Below the pieces are notes generated by a model that worked only from the letters and a program-made list of their open reading frames with translations, had not been told where the DNA came from and made no database searches. A stretch of 64,000 nucleotides of DNA from positions 2,418,001 to 2,482,000 of the forward strand of contig CAWAXW010000006.1 in assembly GCA_963786155.1 (NCBI GenBank), read 5' to 3'. Source of the DNA: CAWAXW01 sp963786155 (lineage in GTDB: Bacteria; Actinomycetota; CADDZG01; WHSQ01). Below are positions 16,381-24,597 of this stretch, piece after piece (the stretch's first letter is position 1; every line of letters begins with the position of its first letter). Both the position numbers and the translations under genes were made by a program.

Positions 16381-17252
16381 GATGTCTTCGACTCCTTCTC
16401 GAGCTCGTCGATCATCATGCGGGCTGCCTCGATCGCGGCCGCCGGATCGGCTAACCCTCTGCCTGCGATGTCGGGGGCTGAGCCGTGAACCGGCTCGAAG
16501 AGCCCTATGCAACGGGTCGTGCGGGTCGTGTGGTCGGGATGCAGGTTGGCGCTGGCGGCGCGACCGAGGCCCCCCGAGAGCCCGGCGGCGAGATCGGACA
16601 GGAGATCGCCGAAGAGATTGTCCGTAACGATCACGTCGTACCGGCCCGGGTCCGTTACGAGGTGATACGCGGCTGCGTCGGCATGCTCGTAGGAAGTCGT
16701 GACCTCGGGATGGTCCTTGGCTACTTCGGTGAAGACCTGCTGCCAGAGCGAGCCCGCATGGACGAGAACGTTGGTCTTGTGTACGAGCGTTACTCGCTCC
16801 TCACGTCCGCGAGCAAGCTCGAACGCGTACCGGACGCAACGCTCGATCGCGCTCGCCGAATTAACGTTGATCTCGAGGGCGCTGTCGGTCGTGAGCGTTC
16901 CGACTCCCGAATATGGCCCCTCGGTGTTCTCGCGTACGAACGTGACTCCGAGCTCCGGGAAGGGACGGAGGTTGACGTAGAGGTCCAGCTCCTTGCGCAG
17001 CCTCAGAAGGATGCCCCGCTCGAGGACGCCGTCGGGCACCCGGGGGTCGCCGATCGCTCCGAAGAGCAGCGCGTCGGAGGCTCGGATCTGGCCGATCTCC
17101 TCGTCGGTGATCAGCTCGCCGGTCGAGAGATACCTCTCCGCGCTCGCCCCGATGTCCACTAGGTCGAAGCCGCCGAGGTCGGCCTCATCGAGTGCGGCCT
17201 CGATGACTTCGGGACCGATCCCATCCCCACGCAGCACTGAGATCCTGCTCAA
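16377..17252 (-). CDS. leuB: 3-isopropylmalate dehydrogenase, C-terminally shortened
   Basis: This is a 291-residue enzyme of leucine synthesis that oxidises 3-isopropylmalate. Motifs are LRGDGIGPEV, GAIGDP, LLRLRKELDLYVNLRP, HKTNVL, the metal/substrate site VTDNLFGDLLSDLAAGL, and FEPVHGSAPDIAG. Mycobacterial LeuB has about 50 residues after the DPxAAI motif; here only about 20 follow before the stop, so roughly 30 C-terminal residues are missing. The start is TTG 17252, overlapping the leuD stop; the Met nine codons earlier lies in leuD. The truncation coincides with the cimA remnant. Activity is doubtful. Confidence 0.88.
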   Translation of the reverse strand: MSRISVLRGDGIGPEVIEAALDEADLGGFDLVDIGASAERYLSTGELITDEEIGQIRASDALLFGAIGDPRVPDGVLERGILLRLRKELDLYVNLRPFPELGVTFVRENTEGPYSGVGTLTTDSALEINVNSASAIERCVRYAFELARGREERVTLVHKTNVLVHAGSLWQQVFTEVAKDHPEVTTSYEHADAAAYHLVTDPGRYDVIVTDNLFGDLLSDLAAGLSGGLGRAASANLHPDHTTRTTRCIGLFEPVHGSAPDIAGRGLADPAAAIEAARMMIDELEKESKTS

Positions 17253-17737
17253 GACACACCCACCCGATTCCTCACCCACGGGACGAGCCCGCCGGCCCTG
17301 ACGATGTCCATCACGAAATCGGGAAGGGGCTCGGCCTCGAGCGTCACGCCCTTCGTGTGGTCGATCACTACGCCGGCCGCCATGTCGATCTGAACCTCGT
17401 CGCCCTGTTCGATCACGCCGTGCGCCTCAGGACACGTGGCGATCGGAAGACCGGTGTTGATCGCGTTGCGAAAGAAGATCCGGGCGAAGGATGCCGCCAC
17501 GACCCCTCCGATACCGGTGCCGCGCAGGGCGATCGGTGCGTGCTCGCGACTCGACCCACAACCAAAGTTGTTCCCGGCGACGACGATGTCACCGGGCTCG
17601 ACCGCGGCGGCGAAGCCCGGGTCGAGGTCTTCAAGTGCATGACGAGCCAACTCCGCCTCGTCGGTCGTCGTTAGGTACCGAGCCGGGATGATGACGTCTG
17701 TATCGATGTCGTCGCCGAAGCGCCACGCCTTACCCAA
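17249..17737 (-). CDS. leuD: 3-isopropylmalate dehydratase small subunit
   Basis: This is a 162-residue swivelling subunit that, with LeuC, isomerises 2- to 3-isopropylmalate. Motifs are GDDIDTDVIIPARYL, the FGCGSSREHAPIAL loop and FARIFFRNAINTGLP. It overlaps leuC by 8 bp and leuB by 4 bp. It is of the short archaeal/actinobacterial type rather than the 200-residue enterobacterial type. Confidence 0.95.
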   Translation of the reverse strand: MGKAWRFGDDIDTDVIIPARYLTTTDEAELARHALEDLDPGFAAAVEPGDIVVAGNNFGCGSSREHAPIALRGTGIGGVVAASFARIFFRNAINTGLPIATCPEAHGVIEQGDEVQIDMAAGVVIDHTKGVTLEAEPLPDFVMDIVRAGGLVPWVRNRVGVS

Positions 17738-19052
17738 CGAGAACCTCGTTCGGGTCGCGCGGGGGTGGCGTGGAACAGACCTCTTCGGGATGCACCAACT
17801 CGCCCGTCACCGCTGCCGCCATGGCGACGGCGGGGTTGGCCAGGTACACCTGGGCGGTGGGGTCCCCCATCCGGCCCACGTAGTTGCGGTTGGAGGTCGA
17901 CACGCACACCTCTCCGGGGCCGAGCACGCCCATGTGGGCGCCGAGACACGCCCCGCAAGTCGGCGTCGAAACGCTGGCGCCCGCCTGCGCGAACCGATCG
18001 AGCAGACCTTCGTCGTTCGCCTGCTTCCAGACCCGTTGCGTCGCGGGGATGACCATCAGCCTCACGCTGGGCGCGATCTGGTTGTCGCCCAGGACGTGAG
18101 CCGCGATACGCAAGTCTTCGATGCGAGCGTTCGTACAAGAGCCGATGAAAACCTGATCCACGCGCACGCGCTCCACCTCGCCCACGGGAACACTGAGCGA
18201 TGGGAGCGAGGGCCGCGCGACCATGGGCTCGATCGCGTTCACGTCGACCTCGATCGTCTTTGCGAACTCCGCGTCCTCGTCCGAAGCCAACATGGGGAAG
18301 TCCCGGAACCGGCCCGTAGCCTCTTGGCGCGCGCTCACGTACTCGTGAGTCAACCGGTCGGGCGGGATGATCCCCGACTTGGCTCCCGCTTCGATCGCCA
18401 TGTTCGTCAAAGTCAAACGAGAGTCCATCGACAGGTTCCGCAAGGAGTCGCCGGTGTGCTCCATCGCCATGTATCGAGCGCCGTCGTCGCCTATCCGGGC
18501 GATAACCGTCAGGATGAGGTCCTTGCCGACGACCCACGGACCGGGGCTTCCCGAGTAATCGATCCGAAGCGTCTCGGGAACCCGCAACCAGATCTCGCCG
18601 GTGGCCAGCACGGCCGCTAGGTCGGTCGATCCCACGCCGGTCGAGAAGCACCCGAGCGCCCCATAGGTACACGAGTGGGAGTCGGCACCGATAACGACGT
18701 CCCCCGGAACGACGAGAGCCTCCTCGGGCAAGAGGATGTGCTCGATGCCGCCCCGGCCCACCTCGAAGAAGTGCTCGATATCTTGCTCGATGGCGAACTT
18801 GCGCATCCGCGTCATCAACTGGGCGGTTGCTATGTCCTTGGCCGGCACGAAGTGAGAGGCGACGAGCGCCACTTTGTGCTTGTCCCAGACCGCGGGGACG
18901 CCCATCTGTCGGAAGGCGTCCACCGCCGGCGGCGCCGTCACGTCGTTGGCCATGGCGAGGTCGACCCGGCACATCAGGATCTCGCCGGCACGTACTTCCT
19001 CGCGGCCGGCGTGGGCCGCGAGGATCTTCTCGGTGATCGTCTGTGGTCTCAC
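17730..19052 (-). CDS. leuC: 3-isopropylmalate dehydratase large subunit
   Basis: This is a 440-residue aconitase-family subunit (HacA/LeuC2 type, matching the short LeuD). Its cluster cysteines are in GSCTNARIEDL and TPTCGACLGAHMG. Other family marks are GADSHSCTYGALGCFSTGVGSTD in pieces and SNRNYVGRMG. The start GTG 19052 forms a GTGA overlap with leuA. It pairs with LeuD in the leucine branch. Confidence 0.95.
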   Translation of the reverse strand: MRPQTITEKILAAHAGREEVRAGEILMCRVDLAMANDVTAPPAVDAFRQMGVPAVWDKHKVALVASHFVPAKDIATAQLMTRMRKFAIEQDIEHFFEVGRGGIEHILLPEEALVVPGDVVIGADSHSCTYGALGCFSTGVGSTDLAAVLATGEIWLRVPETLRIDYSGSPGPWVVGKDLILTVIARIGDDGARYMAMEHTGDSLRNLSMDSRLTLTNMAIEAGAKSGIIPPDRLTHEYVSARQEATGRFRDFPMLASDEDAEFAKTIEVDVNAIEPMVARPSLPSLSVPVGEVERVRVDQVFIGSCTNARIEDLRIAAHVLGDNQIAPSVRLMVIPATQRVWKQANDEGLLDRFAQAGASVSTPTCGACLGAHMGVLGPGEVCVSTSNRNYVGRMGDPTAQVYLANPAVAMAAAVTGELVHPEEVCSTPPPRDPNEVLVG

Positions 19053-20605
19053 GCCCCCACCGTGGTCTGCCGCGATGCAAGGCGTGCCAGGCGATTGACG
19101 GCCGAAAGATAAGCACGGGCCGAGGCCTCGACGACATCCGTCGAGAGGCCGTGCCCCGTGGCGCGCCGCGTGGGCGAGCCGTCGGTTCCCTCGCCGGTGG
19201 ACAGGACCACCGTCACGTCGCCGAGCGCGTCGATCCCTCCGGTGACGCTCGAGACGTTGAAAGACTGGAGCCGCGCCTCGATGCCGGTGGCGCGCTGGAT
19301 CGCCCCGCAGACCGCGTCGATCATCCCGTCGCCGATGGCCGACTCGTCGATCAACTCTCCGGCGCGCGCCAAACGCACGGTTGCCGTCGGCGACAAGTGC
19401 GTTCCTCCTGCGACCTGGATCGAGATGAGCTCGAACTCCTCGGCATCCGATGCGATCTCGTCGACCACGATCGCTTCGAGGTCGACGTCGGTGATCCGTA
19501 TCTTGCGGTCGGCCAGCGTCTTGAAACGAGCGAAGGCGCGCTCGGCATCCTCTGGATCGAGATCGAAGCCCAACTCTTCGAGTGCCTTCACGAACGCGTG
19601 ACGCCCCGAGTGCTTGCCGAGGACTATGCGGGAGCCTTCGAGGCCGACGTCGAGCGGGTCCATGATCTCGTAGGTCGTTCGCTCGACCATCACGCCGTGC
19701 TGATGGATACCGGCCTCGTGAGCGAATGCGTTCGCACCTACCACGGCCTTGTTCGGGGGCACGGGGTAGCCCGTGAGCATGGAGACCAGCCGAGACGTGC
19801 GGGAGATCTCTCGGGTATTGATATTGGTGTCCAAGCCCTGCGAGTTGCGCCTGGTCCTCATCGCCATCACGACTTCCTCGAGCGAGCAGTTCCCCGCTCG
19901 TTCACCGATCCCATTCACCGCGACCTCGACCTGACGAGCACCGGCGCTCAGGCCGGAGAGCGCGTTGGCCACGGCGAGACCCAGGTCGTCGTGCGTGTGG
20001 ACGCTCCAGACGACGTCGGCATCGACCTCGGCTGCGAGGAAACGGAGCAGCTCCGCGTACTCCGCCGGCAACGCGTAGCCCACCGTGTCGGGCAGGTTCA
20101 GCGTCGTCGCGCCTGCATCCGCGGCCCCCTTGTAGACGCGGGCCAGGAACTCGGGGTCCGAGCGGGTCGCGTCCTCGCACGAGAACTCGACGTCGCCGAC
20201 GTGACTGTGCGCTCGCTCGACGCCTCCGACGGCCGCGGCGAAGACCTCATCGGGGGTCATCCGCAGCTTGGCTTTCATGTGGATCTCGCTCGTTGCGATG
20301 AAAGTGTGGATGCGGGGACGTAGCGCCTCGGCGATCGACTCCGCCGCCCTGTCGATGTCGACGGGGTCCACGCGCGCGAGAGCGCAGATGACCGGTCCTT
20401 TCACCGATCGTGCGATCGCCTGCACGGCCTCGAGCTCTCCATCGGATGCGATCGGGAAACCGGCCTCGATGATGTCGACGCCGAGGCGCGCCAGTTGCTC
20501 TGCGATCTCGACCTTCTCCTTGAGATTCAAAGAGATCCCCGGCGATTGCTCGCCGTCGCGCAGCGTCGTGTCGAAGATCCGGACTACATCTCCTACTTGA
20601 TCCAA
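19049..20605 (-). CDS. leuA: 2-isopropylmalate synthase
   Basis: This is a 518-residue enzyme condensing acetyl-CoA with 2-oxoisovalerate, the first leucine-specific step. The TIM barrel begins with VRIFDTTLRDGEQSPG; metal and catalytic residues lie in VWSVHTHDDLGLAVANAL and GIGERAGNCSLEEVVMA. The C-terminal LeuA regulatory domain ends with the usual ALGDVTVVLSTGEG block, so leucine feedback is likely. The best start is TTG 20605, inside the last codons of ilvC with GAGGGAG upstream; the 99 codons before it are antisense-like Arg-rich sequence. It overlaps ilvC by 13 bp. Confidence 0.93.
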   Translation of the reverse strand: MDQVGDVVRIFDTTLRDGEQSPGISLNLKEKVEIAEQLARLGVDIIEAGFPIASDGELEAVQAIARSVKGPVICALARVDPVDIDRAAESIAEALRPRIHTFIATSEIHMKAKLRMTPDEVFAAAVGGVERAHSHVGDVEFSCEDATRSDPEFLARVYKGAADAGATTLNLPDTVGYALPAEYAELLRFLAAEVDADVVWSVHTHDDLGLAVANALSGLSAGARQVEVAVNGIGERAGNCSLEEVVMAMRTRRNSQGLDTNINTREISRTSRLVSMLTGYPVPPNKAVVGANAFAHEAGIHQHGVMVERTTYEIMDPLDVGLEGSRIVLGKHSGRHAFVKALEELGFDLDPEDAERAFARFKTLADRKIRITDVDLEAIVVDEIASDAEEFELISIQVAGGTHLSPTATVRLARAGELIDESAIGDGMIDAVCGAIQRATGIEARLQSFNVSSVTGGIDALGDVTVVLSTGEGTDGSPTRRATGHGLSTDVVEASARAYLSAVNRLARLASRQTTVGA

Positions 20606-21585
20606 GGCATCATCTCCCTCAGTCGGGCACCGACCTCTTCGATCGGGTGCTCGGCCTGACGACGACGCTCGGCGTCCAGCACGGGCGTGCCGGCGCGGTT
20701 CTCCAAAACCCACTCGCGGGCGAACTCGCCGGAGCGGATCTCGTCGAGAAGCTGCTGCATCGTCGCCTCGACCTCTGGCGTGACCACCCGGCGTCCCCGG
20801 GTGAGGTCTCCGAACTCGGCGGTGTCCGAGATCGCGTTGCGCATACCTCGGAACCCGCCCTCGTAGAGGAGGTCGACGATCAGCTTGAGCTCGTGCATGC
20901 ATTCGAAGTACGCGATCTCCGGTTGGTAACCGGCGCGCGTCAGGGTCTCGAAGCCTGCTTGGATCAGCCGGGACACTCCCCCACAGAGAACGGCCTGCTC
21001 GCCGAAGAGATCCGTCTCGGTCTCCTCGGCAAAGGTCGTCTCGATCACGCCCGCGCGCGTGCAGCCGAGAGCGCGGGCGTACGCAAGAGCCGTGCCGAGA
21101 GCCTTACCGGTGTGATCCTGATGGACGGCGACGAGCGCCGGCGTGCCCATGCCCTCCTCGTACATCCGACGAACGAGCGGGCCGGGGGCCTTGGGTGCGA
21201 CCATCGCGACGTCGTTATCGCCTGGGGGCCGGATCTGGCCGAAGTGGATGTTGAATCCGTGAGCGAACAACAGCGTCGCACCCGGGGCGAGGTTGGGCTC
21301 GACCGCTTCGCGATAGACAGATGCCTGATGCTGATCGGGAACCAGCATCGCAACGAGCGCGCTGTCGGAACAGGCCTCGTGCAGACCCGCGACCTTCAGC
21401 CCATCGCCCTCGGCGCGCTCCCAGGAGACCGAGTCCTTGCGGAGCGCGACCGTGACGTCGAGACCCGAGTCGTGCAGGTTGAGCGCGTGAGCCCGTCCCT
21501 GCGACCCGTAGCCGACGACGGTGACGCGCTTGTTCTCGAGCGCGTCGGGCGGCGCGTCTGAGTCGTAATAGATCTTCGCGGGCAT
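20593..21585 (-). CDS. ilvC: Ketol-acid reductoisomerase
   Basis: This is a 330-residue class I enzyme turning acetolactate into dihydroxyisovalerate (and the isoleucine analogue). The Rossmann motif is GYGSQGRAHALNL, and the LRKDSVSWERA loop with Arg and Ser favours NADPH. The helical domain carries the metal ligands in ETDLFGEQAVLCGG and in AYFECMHELKLIVDL. It stands between ilvN and leuA in the operon and overlaps leuA. Confidence 0.96.
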   Translation of the reverse strand: MPAKIYYDSDAPPDALENKRVTVVGYGSQGRAHALNLHDSGLDVTVALRKDSVSWERAEGDGLKVAGLHEACSDSALVAMLVPDQHQASVYREAVEPNLAPGATLLFAHGFNIHFGQIRPPGDNDVAMVAPKAPGPLVRRMYEEGMGTPALVAVHQDHTGKALGTALAYARALGCTRAGVIETTFAEETETDLFGEQAVLCGGVSRLIQAGFETLTRAGYQPEIAYFECMHELKLIVDLLYEGGFRGMRNAISDTAEFGDLTRGRRVVTPEVEATMQQLLDEIRSGEFAREWVLENRAGTPVLDAERRRQAEHPIEEVGARLREMMPWIK

Positions 21586-21650
21586 GAGATGTCCTCCTCT
21601 CTAAGCGGTACGCGCGTCTTCGATAGGAACGGGGCGCAGAACGGGGGCCT

Positions 21651-22133
21651 TCAGTCCGGCCGATCCCTGCCCAGGGCAACTCGGCCGGTGCGAGCGAGCT
21701 CGACGATGCCGTAGGGCTCCAGCAACTGCTCGAGCGCACCGACCTTGTCCGGAGTGCCCGTCGCCTCTACGACGAGAGCATCCGAGTCGACGTCGACGAC
21801 CTTGGCCCGGAAGATCTCTACGATCTCGAGGACCTCCGCGCGCTTTCCCGAGGGGGCGGACACTTTGATCAGCGCGAGCTCCCGCTCCACCGATGCCTCA
21901 CGCGGAAGCTCCGCGATGCGAAGGACATGGATCAGCTTGTGCAGTTGCTTCGTGATCTGCTCGAGCGGCTTGCCGTCCGCTGAGACCACGATCGTCATAC
22001 GAGAGACACGCGGGTCCTCGGTCTCTCCTACAGCGAGGGAGTCGATGTTGAAGCCCCGCCGGGCAAACAACCCTGCAACACGGGCGAGGACGCCCGGCCG
22101 GTTCTCGACTAGCACGGAGAGTGTGTGAGTCAT
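21651..22133 (-). CDS. ilvN: Acetolactate synthase regulatory (small) subunit
   Basis: This is a 160-residue ACT-domain protein beginning MTHTLSVLVENRPGVLARVAGLFARRGFNI in pieces typical of IlvN/IlvH. It binds valine or other branched-chain amino acids and activates and inhibits IlvB. ATG 22133 overlaps the ilvB stop (ATGA); the longer open frame upstream is only an out-of-frame reading of ilvB. The second ACT-like half runs from about residue 80 to the end. Confidence 0.95.
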   Translation of the reverse strand: MTHTLSVLVENRPGVLARVAGLFARRGFNIDSLAVGETEDPRVSRMTIVVSADGKPLEQITKQLHKLIHVLRIAELPREASVERELALIKVSAPSGKRAEVLEIVEIFRAKVVDVDSDALVVEATGTPDKVGALEQLLEPYGIVELARTGRVALGRDRPD

Positions 22134-23914
22134 GCGCCCAGCCCCCGGAATGCGAAGTCCGATCCGTTTCCCTCGTTCGGCTCGATGTACGAAGCGACCG
22201 GTCGCTCGATGCGCGGGTCGACGATGATGTCGTCGTTGCTGGCGCCCGCCGGGACCATCGGGAAGCACATCTCGGCCGGATCCGTGCGGAAATCGATGAC
22301 GCATGGCCGGTCGTCGACGCCCATCGCCTTGTCGATGACGTTGTCGACGTCGTCTGGCCCGTCCGCGCGAAGTCCAACCGCGCCGTAGGCCTCGGCCAGC
22401 TTCACGTAGTCCGGGATGTCGGGGGGCAGGTACACCTCCGAATAGCGCTCGTCGTAGAACAGTTCCTGCCACTGCCGGACCATCCCGAGATTCGAGTTGT
22501 TGAGGATGGCAATGGTGAACGGGACCTTCTCGATCGTCGCGGTCGCCAGCTCTTGCGCGGTCATCTGGAAGCAACCGTCGCCATCGAACAGGACCACGCG
22601 CTCGTCGGGTCGTCCGACCTTAGCTCCGAAGGCAGCAGGGACCCCGAAGCCCATCGTGCCAAGGCCCCCGGACGTGACGAAAGAGTACGGGCGATTCACC
22701 GGCATGAGCTGGCTCGCCCACATCTGATGCTGTCCGACCCCCGTGACCACGATCGCATCGCCTTTGGTGGCTGCCGCGAACCTTTCGACCACGAACTGCG
22801 GCTTCAGCGGACCGTCTTCCTCCTGGAAATTGGCGAGCGGATTCTCGTGTTTCATCCGGTTCAGCTCGGCCAGCCACTGCGAGTAGTTCGGGCGGCCTCG
22901 CTCGGAGTTGGAATGCATCATCGCCTTGCCGAGCTCGGTCACCGTGGCCTTGGCGTCACCAACGATCGGAACGTCGACCGCGCGGTTCTTGCCGATCTCG
23001 GCTGGGTCGGCGTCCGCGTGGATGATCTTTGCGTTCGGAGCGAACGTCGCCAGATTGCCGGTCACGCGGTCGTCGAAGCGGGCCGCCAGGCAGATCAGCA
23101 GGTCCGTCTTCTGCATCGCAGTGACGGCCGTGTAGTTGCCGTGCATCCCAGGCATCCCCAGACACAGCGGATGATCGTCGGGGAACGCTCCGCGCGCCAT
23201 CAAAGTCGTCACCACCGGCGCGCCCGTTGCCTCGACGAGACGGACTAGCTCTTCGGCCGCGCGCGCCTTGATCACGCCGCCGCCGACGTAGAAGAGCGGA
23301 CGCTCCGCCTGTCTGATCAGCTCGGCTGCTGCATTGATCTGGCGACGATGCGGCTGACGGGTGGGCCGATAGCCGGGCACGTTTATCGACGAAGGCCAGT
23401 CGAAGCCCGTCTGGGCCTGCAGCACGTCTTTCGGGATGTCGACGAGGACGGGCCCCGGCCGGCCGCTGGTGGCGATGTGGAACGCCTCAGCGATCGTCTC
23501 CGGGATCTCGTCCGGGTCCATCACCTTGTAGTTGTGCTTCGTGCACGGCATCGTGATCCCGGTGATGTCGGCTTCTTGGAACGCGTCGTTTCCGATCACC
23601 GGTCGCGGCACCTGGCCGGTGATGGCGACGAGCGGGATCGAATCCATGAAGGCGTCGGCGAGCGGGGTGACGAGGTTCGTCGCACCCGGGCCCGACGTCG
23701 CCATGCACACGCCGGCTCGGCCCGTGACCTGCGCATAGCCCTCGGCCGCGTGGCCGGCGCCTTGCTCGTGCCTCATCAGGATGTGCCGGATAGGCGAATC
23801 CAGTATCGGATCGTAGGCCGGCAGGATCGCTCCCCCCGGGATCCCGAAGATCACCTCGACTCCCGCCGCCTCTAGCGACTTGACCAATGACTGAGCGCCC
23901 GTGAAGCCGCTCAT
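22130..23914 (-). CDS. ilvB: Acetolactate synthase catalytic (large) subunit
   Basis: This is a 594-residue ThDP-dependent enzyme making acetolactate or acetohydroxybutyrate. The ThDP Glu is in RHEQGAGHAAEGYA. GPGATNLVTPLADAFMDSIPLV, the FAD-binding middle domain, and the C-terminal ThDP/Mg motif GDGCFQMTAQEL..NNSNLGMVRQW are all present. It is the first classical gene of the ilv-leu operon, 40 bp after an unknown 110-residue gene. Confidence 0.96.
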   Translation of the reverse strand: MSGFTGAQSLVKSLEAAGVEVIFGIPGGAILPAYDPILDSPIRHILMRHEQGAGHAAEGYAQVTGRAGVCMATSGPGATNLVTPLADAFMDSIPLVAITGQVPRPVIGNDAFQEADITGITMPCTKHNYKVMDPDEIPETIAEAFHIATSGRPGPVLVDIPKDVLQAQTGFDWPSSINVPGYRPTRQPHRRQINAAAELIRQAERPLFYVGGGVIKARAAEELVRLVEATGAPVVTTLMARGAFPDDHPLCLGMPGMHGNYTAVTAMQKTDLLICLAARFDDRVTGNLATFAPNAKIIHADADPAEIGKNRAVDVPIVGDAKATVTELGKAMMHSNSERGRPNYSQWLAELNRMKHENPLANFQEEDGPLKPQFVVERFAAATKGDAIVVTGVGQHQMWASQLMPVNRPYSFVTSGGLGTMGFGVPAAFGAKVGRPDERVVLFDGDGCFQMTAQELATATIEKVPFTIAILNNSNLGMVRQWQELFYDERYSEVYLPPDIPDYVKLAEAYGAVGLRADGPDDVDNVIDKAMGVDDRPCVIDFRTDPAEMCFPMVPAGASNDDIIVDPRIERPVASYIEPNEGNGSDFAFRGLGA

Positions 23915-23954
23915 CGGCGACTCCTACGCTTGCGGACGCGCACCTGCGTCAGCA

Positions 23955-24287
23955 TCAGCCGGTCCCGTTCTGCGGTCCGCCTTCGACTGACGCCCCGCGG
24001 CCGTTCAGATCATGGCGGTCATGGCGGCGGCCATCTCCGCGCTTGACTTCGTATGCGTAGCCTGCCAGCTGGAACGCGGCCCGCTCGAAGGCAGGCTCGG
24101 ACGAGTTGCGCTGCTCGGCTTCCATCTCGGCGCACTCAACCGGGCCGTCCAGGAAGGAATCCTCGGCGGAGAAGTACTTCTCGAACCACTGGCGCTGCTC
24201 GGCGTCTGGCATGTCCAGCTCGACCTGTCCGGGGGCCTTGTACTCGGCCGTTCCTACGAAGTCACCGCTGTAGATCTCGAGCTTCAT
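23955..24287 (-). CDS. Unknown 110-residue protein, first gene of the attenuated ilv-leu operon
   Basis: I do not recognise a family. The protein is acidic and soluble, beginning MKLEIYSGDFVGTAEYKAPG with a conserved-looking core (MPDAEQRQWFEKYF, DGPVECAEMEAE, FERAAFQLAGYAYEVKR) and a short polar tail. It has no signal peptide or membrane helix. ATG 24287 has a good ribosome site (AAGGAGC). It lies between the attenuator terminator and ilvB, so it is expressed only when the attenuator reads through. The sequence alone gives no function; a role linked to branched-chain amino acids is inference from context. Confidence 0.75.
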   Translation of the reverse strand: MKLEIYSGDFVGTAEYKAPGQVELDMPDAEQRQWFEKYFSAEDSFLDGPVECAEMEAEQRNSSEPAFERAAFQLAGYAYEVKRGDGRRHDRHDLNGRGASVEGGPQNGTG

Positions 24288-24371
24288 GGTGGTGCTCCTT
24301 CCTTTGTCCGACGATTCCAACTGACCAGAGATGCGCGTGGGGAGTCGCTTCCCGCTCGATTCGGGGGAAAC

Positions 24372-24397
24372 AAAAAACCCCCCGGGATCCGGAGGGT
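24372..24397 (-). terminator. Intrinsic terminator of the ilv attenuator
   Basis: On the minus strand a 7-bp hairpin (ACCCTCC / GGGGGGT, one G-U pair, 7-nt loop) is followed directly by six T and then GTTT. It lies 39 nt after the leader-peptide stop and 85 nt before the first structural gene. Upstream sequence CCGGG at about 24413-24409 can pair with CCCGG inside the hairpin, giving a possible antiterminator; this pairing is inferred by eye. Confidence 0.8.
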
Positions 24398-24436
24398 CTG
24401 CGCACGCTGCCCGGCGTCGATGCCGAGGGGCGCGCG

Positions 24437-24487
24437 CTAGGTAATAAGTACGAGGTAGATAGTGGGGCGGAAACTCGTTGCCTGCAT
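24437..24487 (-). CDS. Branched-chain amino acid leader peptide (ilv attenuator)
   Basis: This is a 16-codon reading frame encoding MQATSFRPTIYLVLIT, with Ile-Tyr-Leu-Val-Leu-Ile near the end. It is preceded by GCAGGA as ribosome site and is too short for usual gene callers. The control codons include GTA, CTT and ATT, which are rare in this high-GC genome and would heighten sensitivity to charged-tRNA shortage. It starts about 55 nt after the predicted transcription start and ends 39 nt before the terminator hairpin. This is the arrangement of ilv leader attenuation known from enterobacteria and Corynebacterium ilvBNC. Confidence 0.85.
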   Translation of the reverse strand: MQATSFRPTIYLVLIT

Positions 24488-24548
24488 AGGTCCTGCTCTG
24501 CTCCTGTCTCGGTGGCAAGACCCCGGCAACGGTGACGAGGTGTTGGTC

Positions 24549-24576
24549 AGTATAAGAAACTGGACCGCCGAGTCAA
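24549..24576 (-). promoter_or_regulatory. Housekeeping-type promoter of the ilv-leu operon
   Basis: On the minus strand TTGACT (24576-24571) and TATACT (24554-24549) are separated by 16 bp, close to the sigma-A consensus. Transcription would start near 24542 and give a leader of about 255 nt containing the leader peptide and the attenuator. It is the best-matching promoter I see in the window. Confidence 0.75.
24551..24556 (+). promoter_or_regulatory. Possible -10 element for divergent ilvD
   Basis: TATAAG on the plus strand lies 42 bp before the ilvD start and shares its TATA core with the minus-strand -10 of the ilv operon. I see no convincing -35 at the right distance. ilvD lacks an obvious ribosome site. 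Confidence 0.3.
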
Positions 24577-24597
24577 GCCACATGGCAAACTCGGCCG

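Noticed and set aside
17671..19137. Minus-strand 488-codon open frame
   Set aside because: Alternative frame of leuC and leuD, mostly Arg and Gly.
22121..23248. Plus-strand 375-codon open frame
   Set aside because: Antisense of ilvB; amino acid composition typical of a GC-rich shadow.
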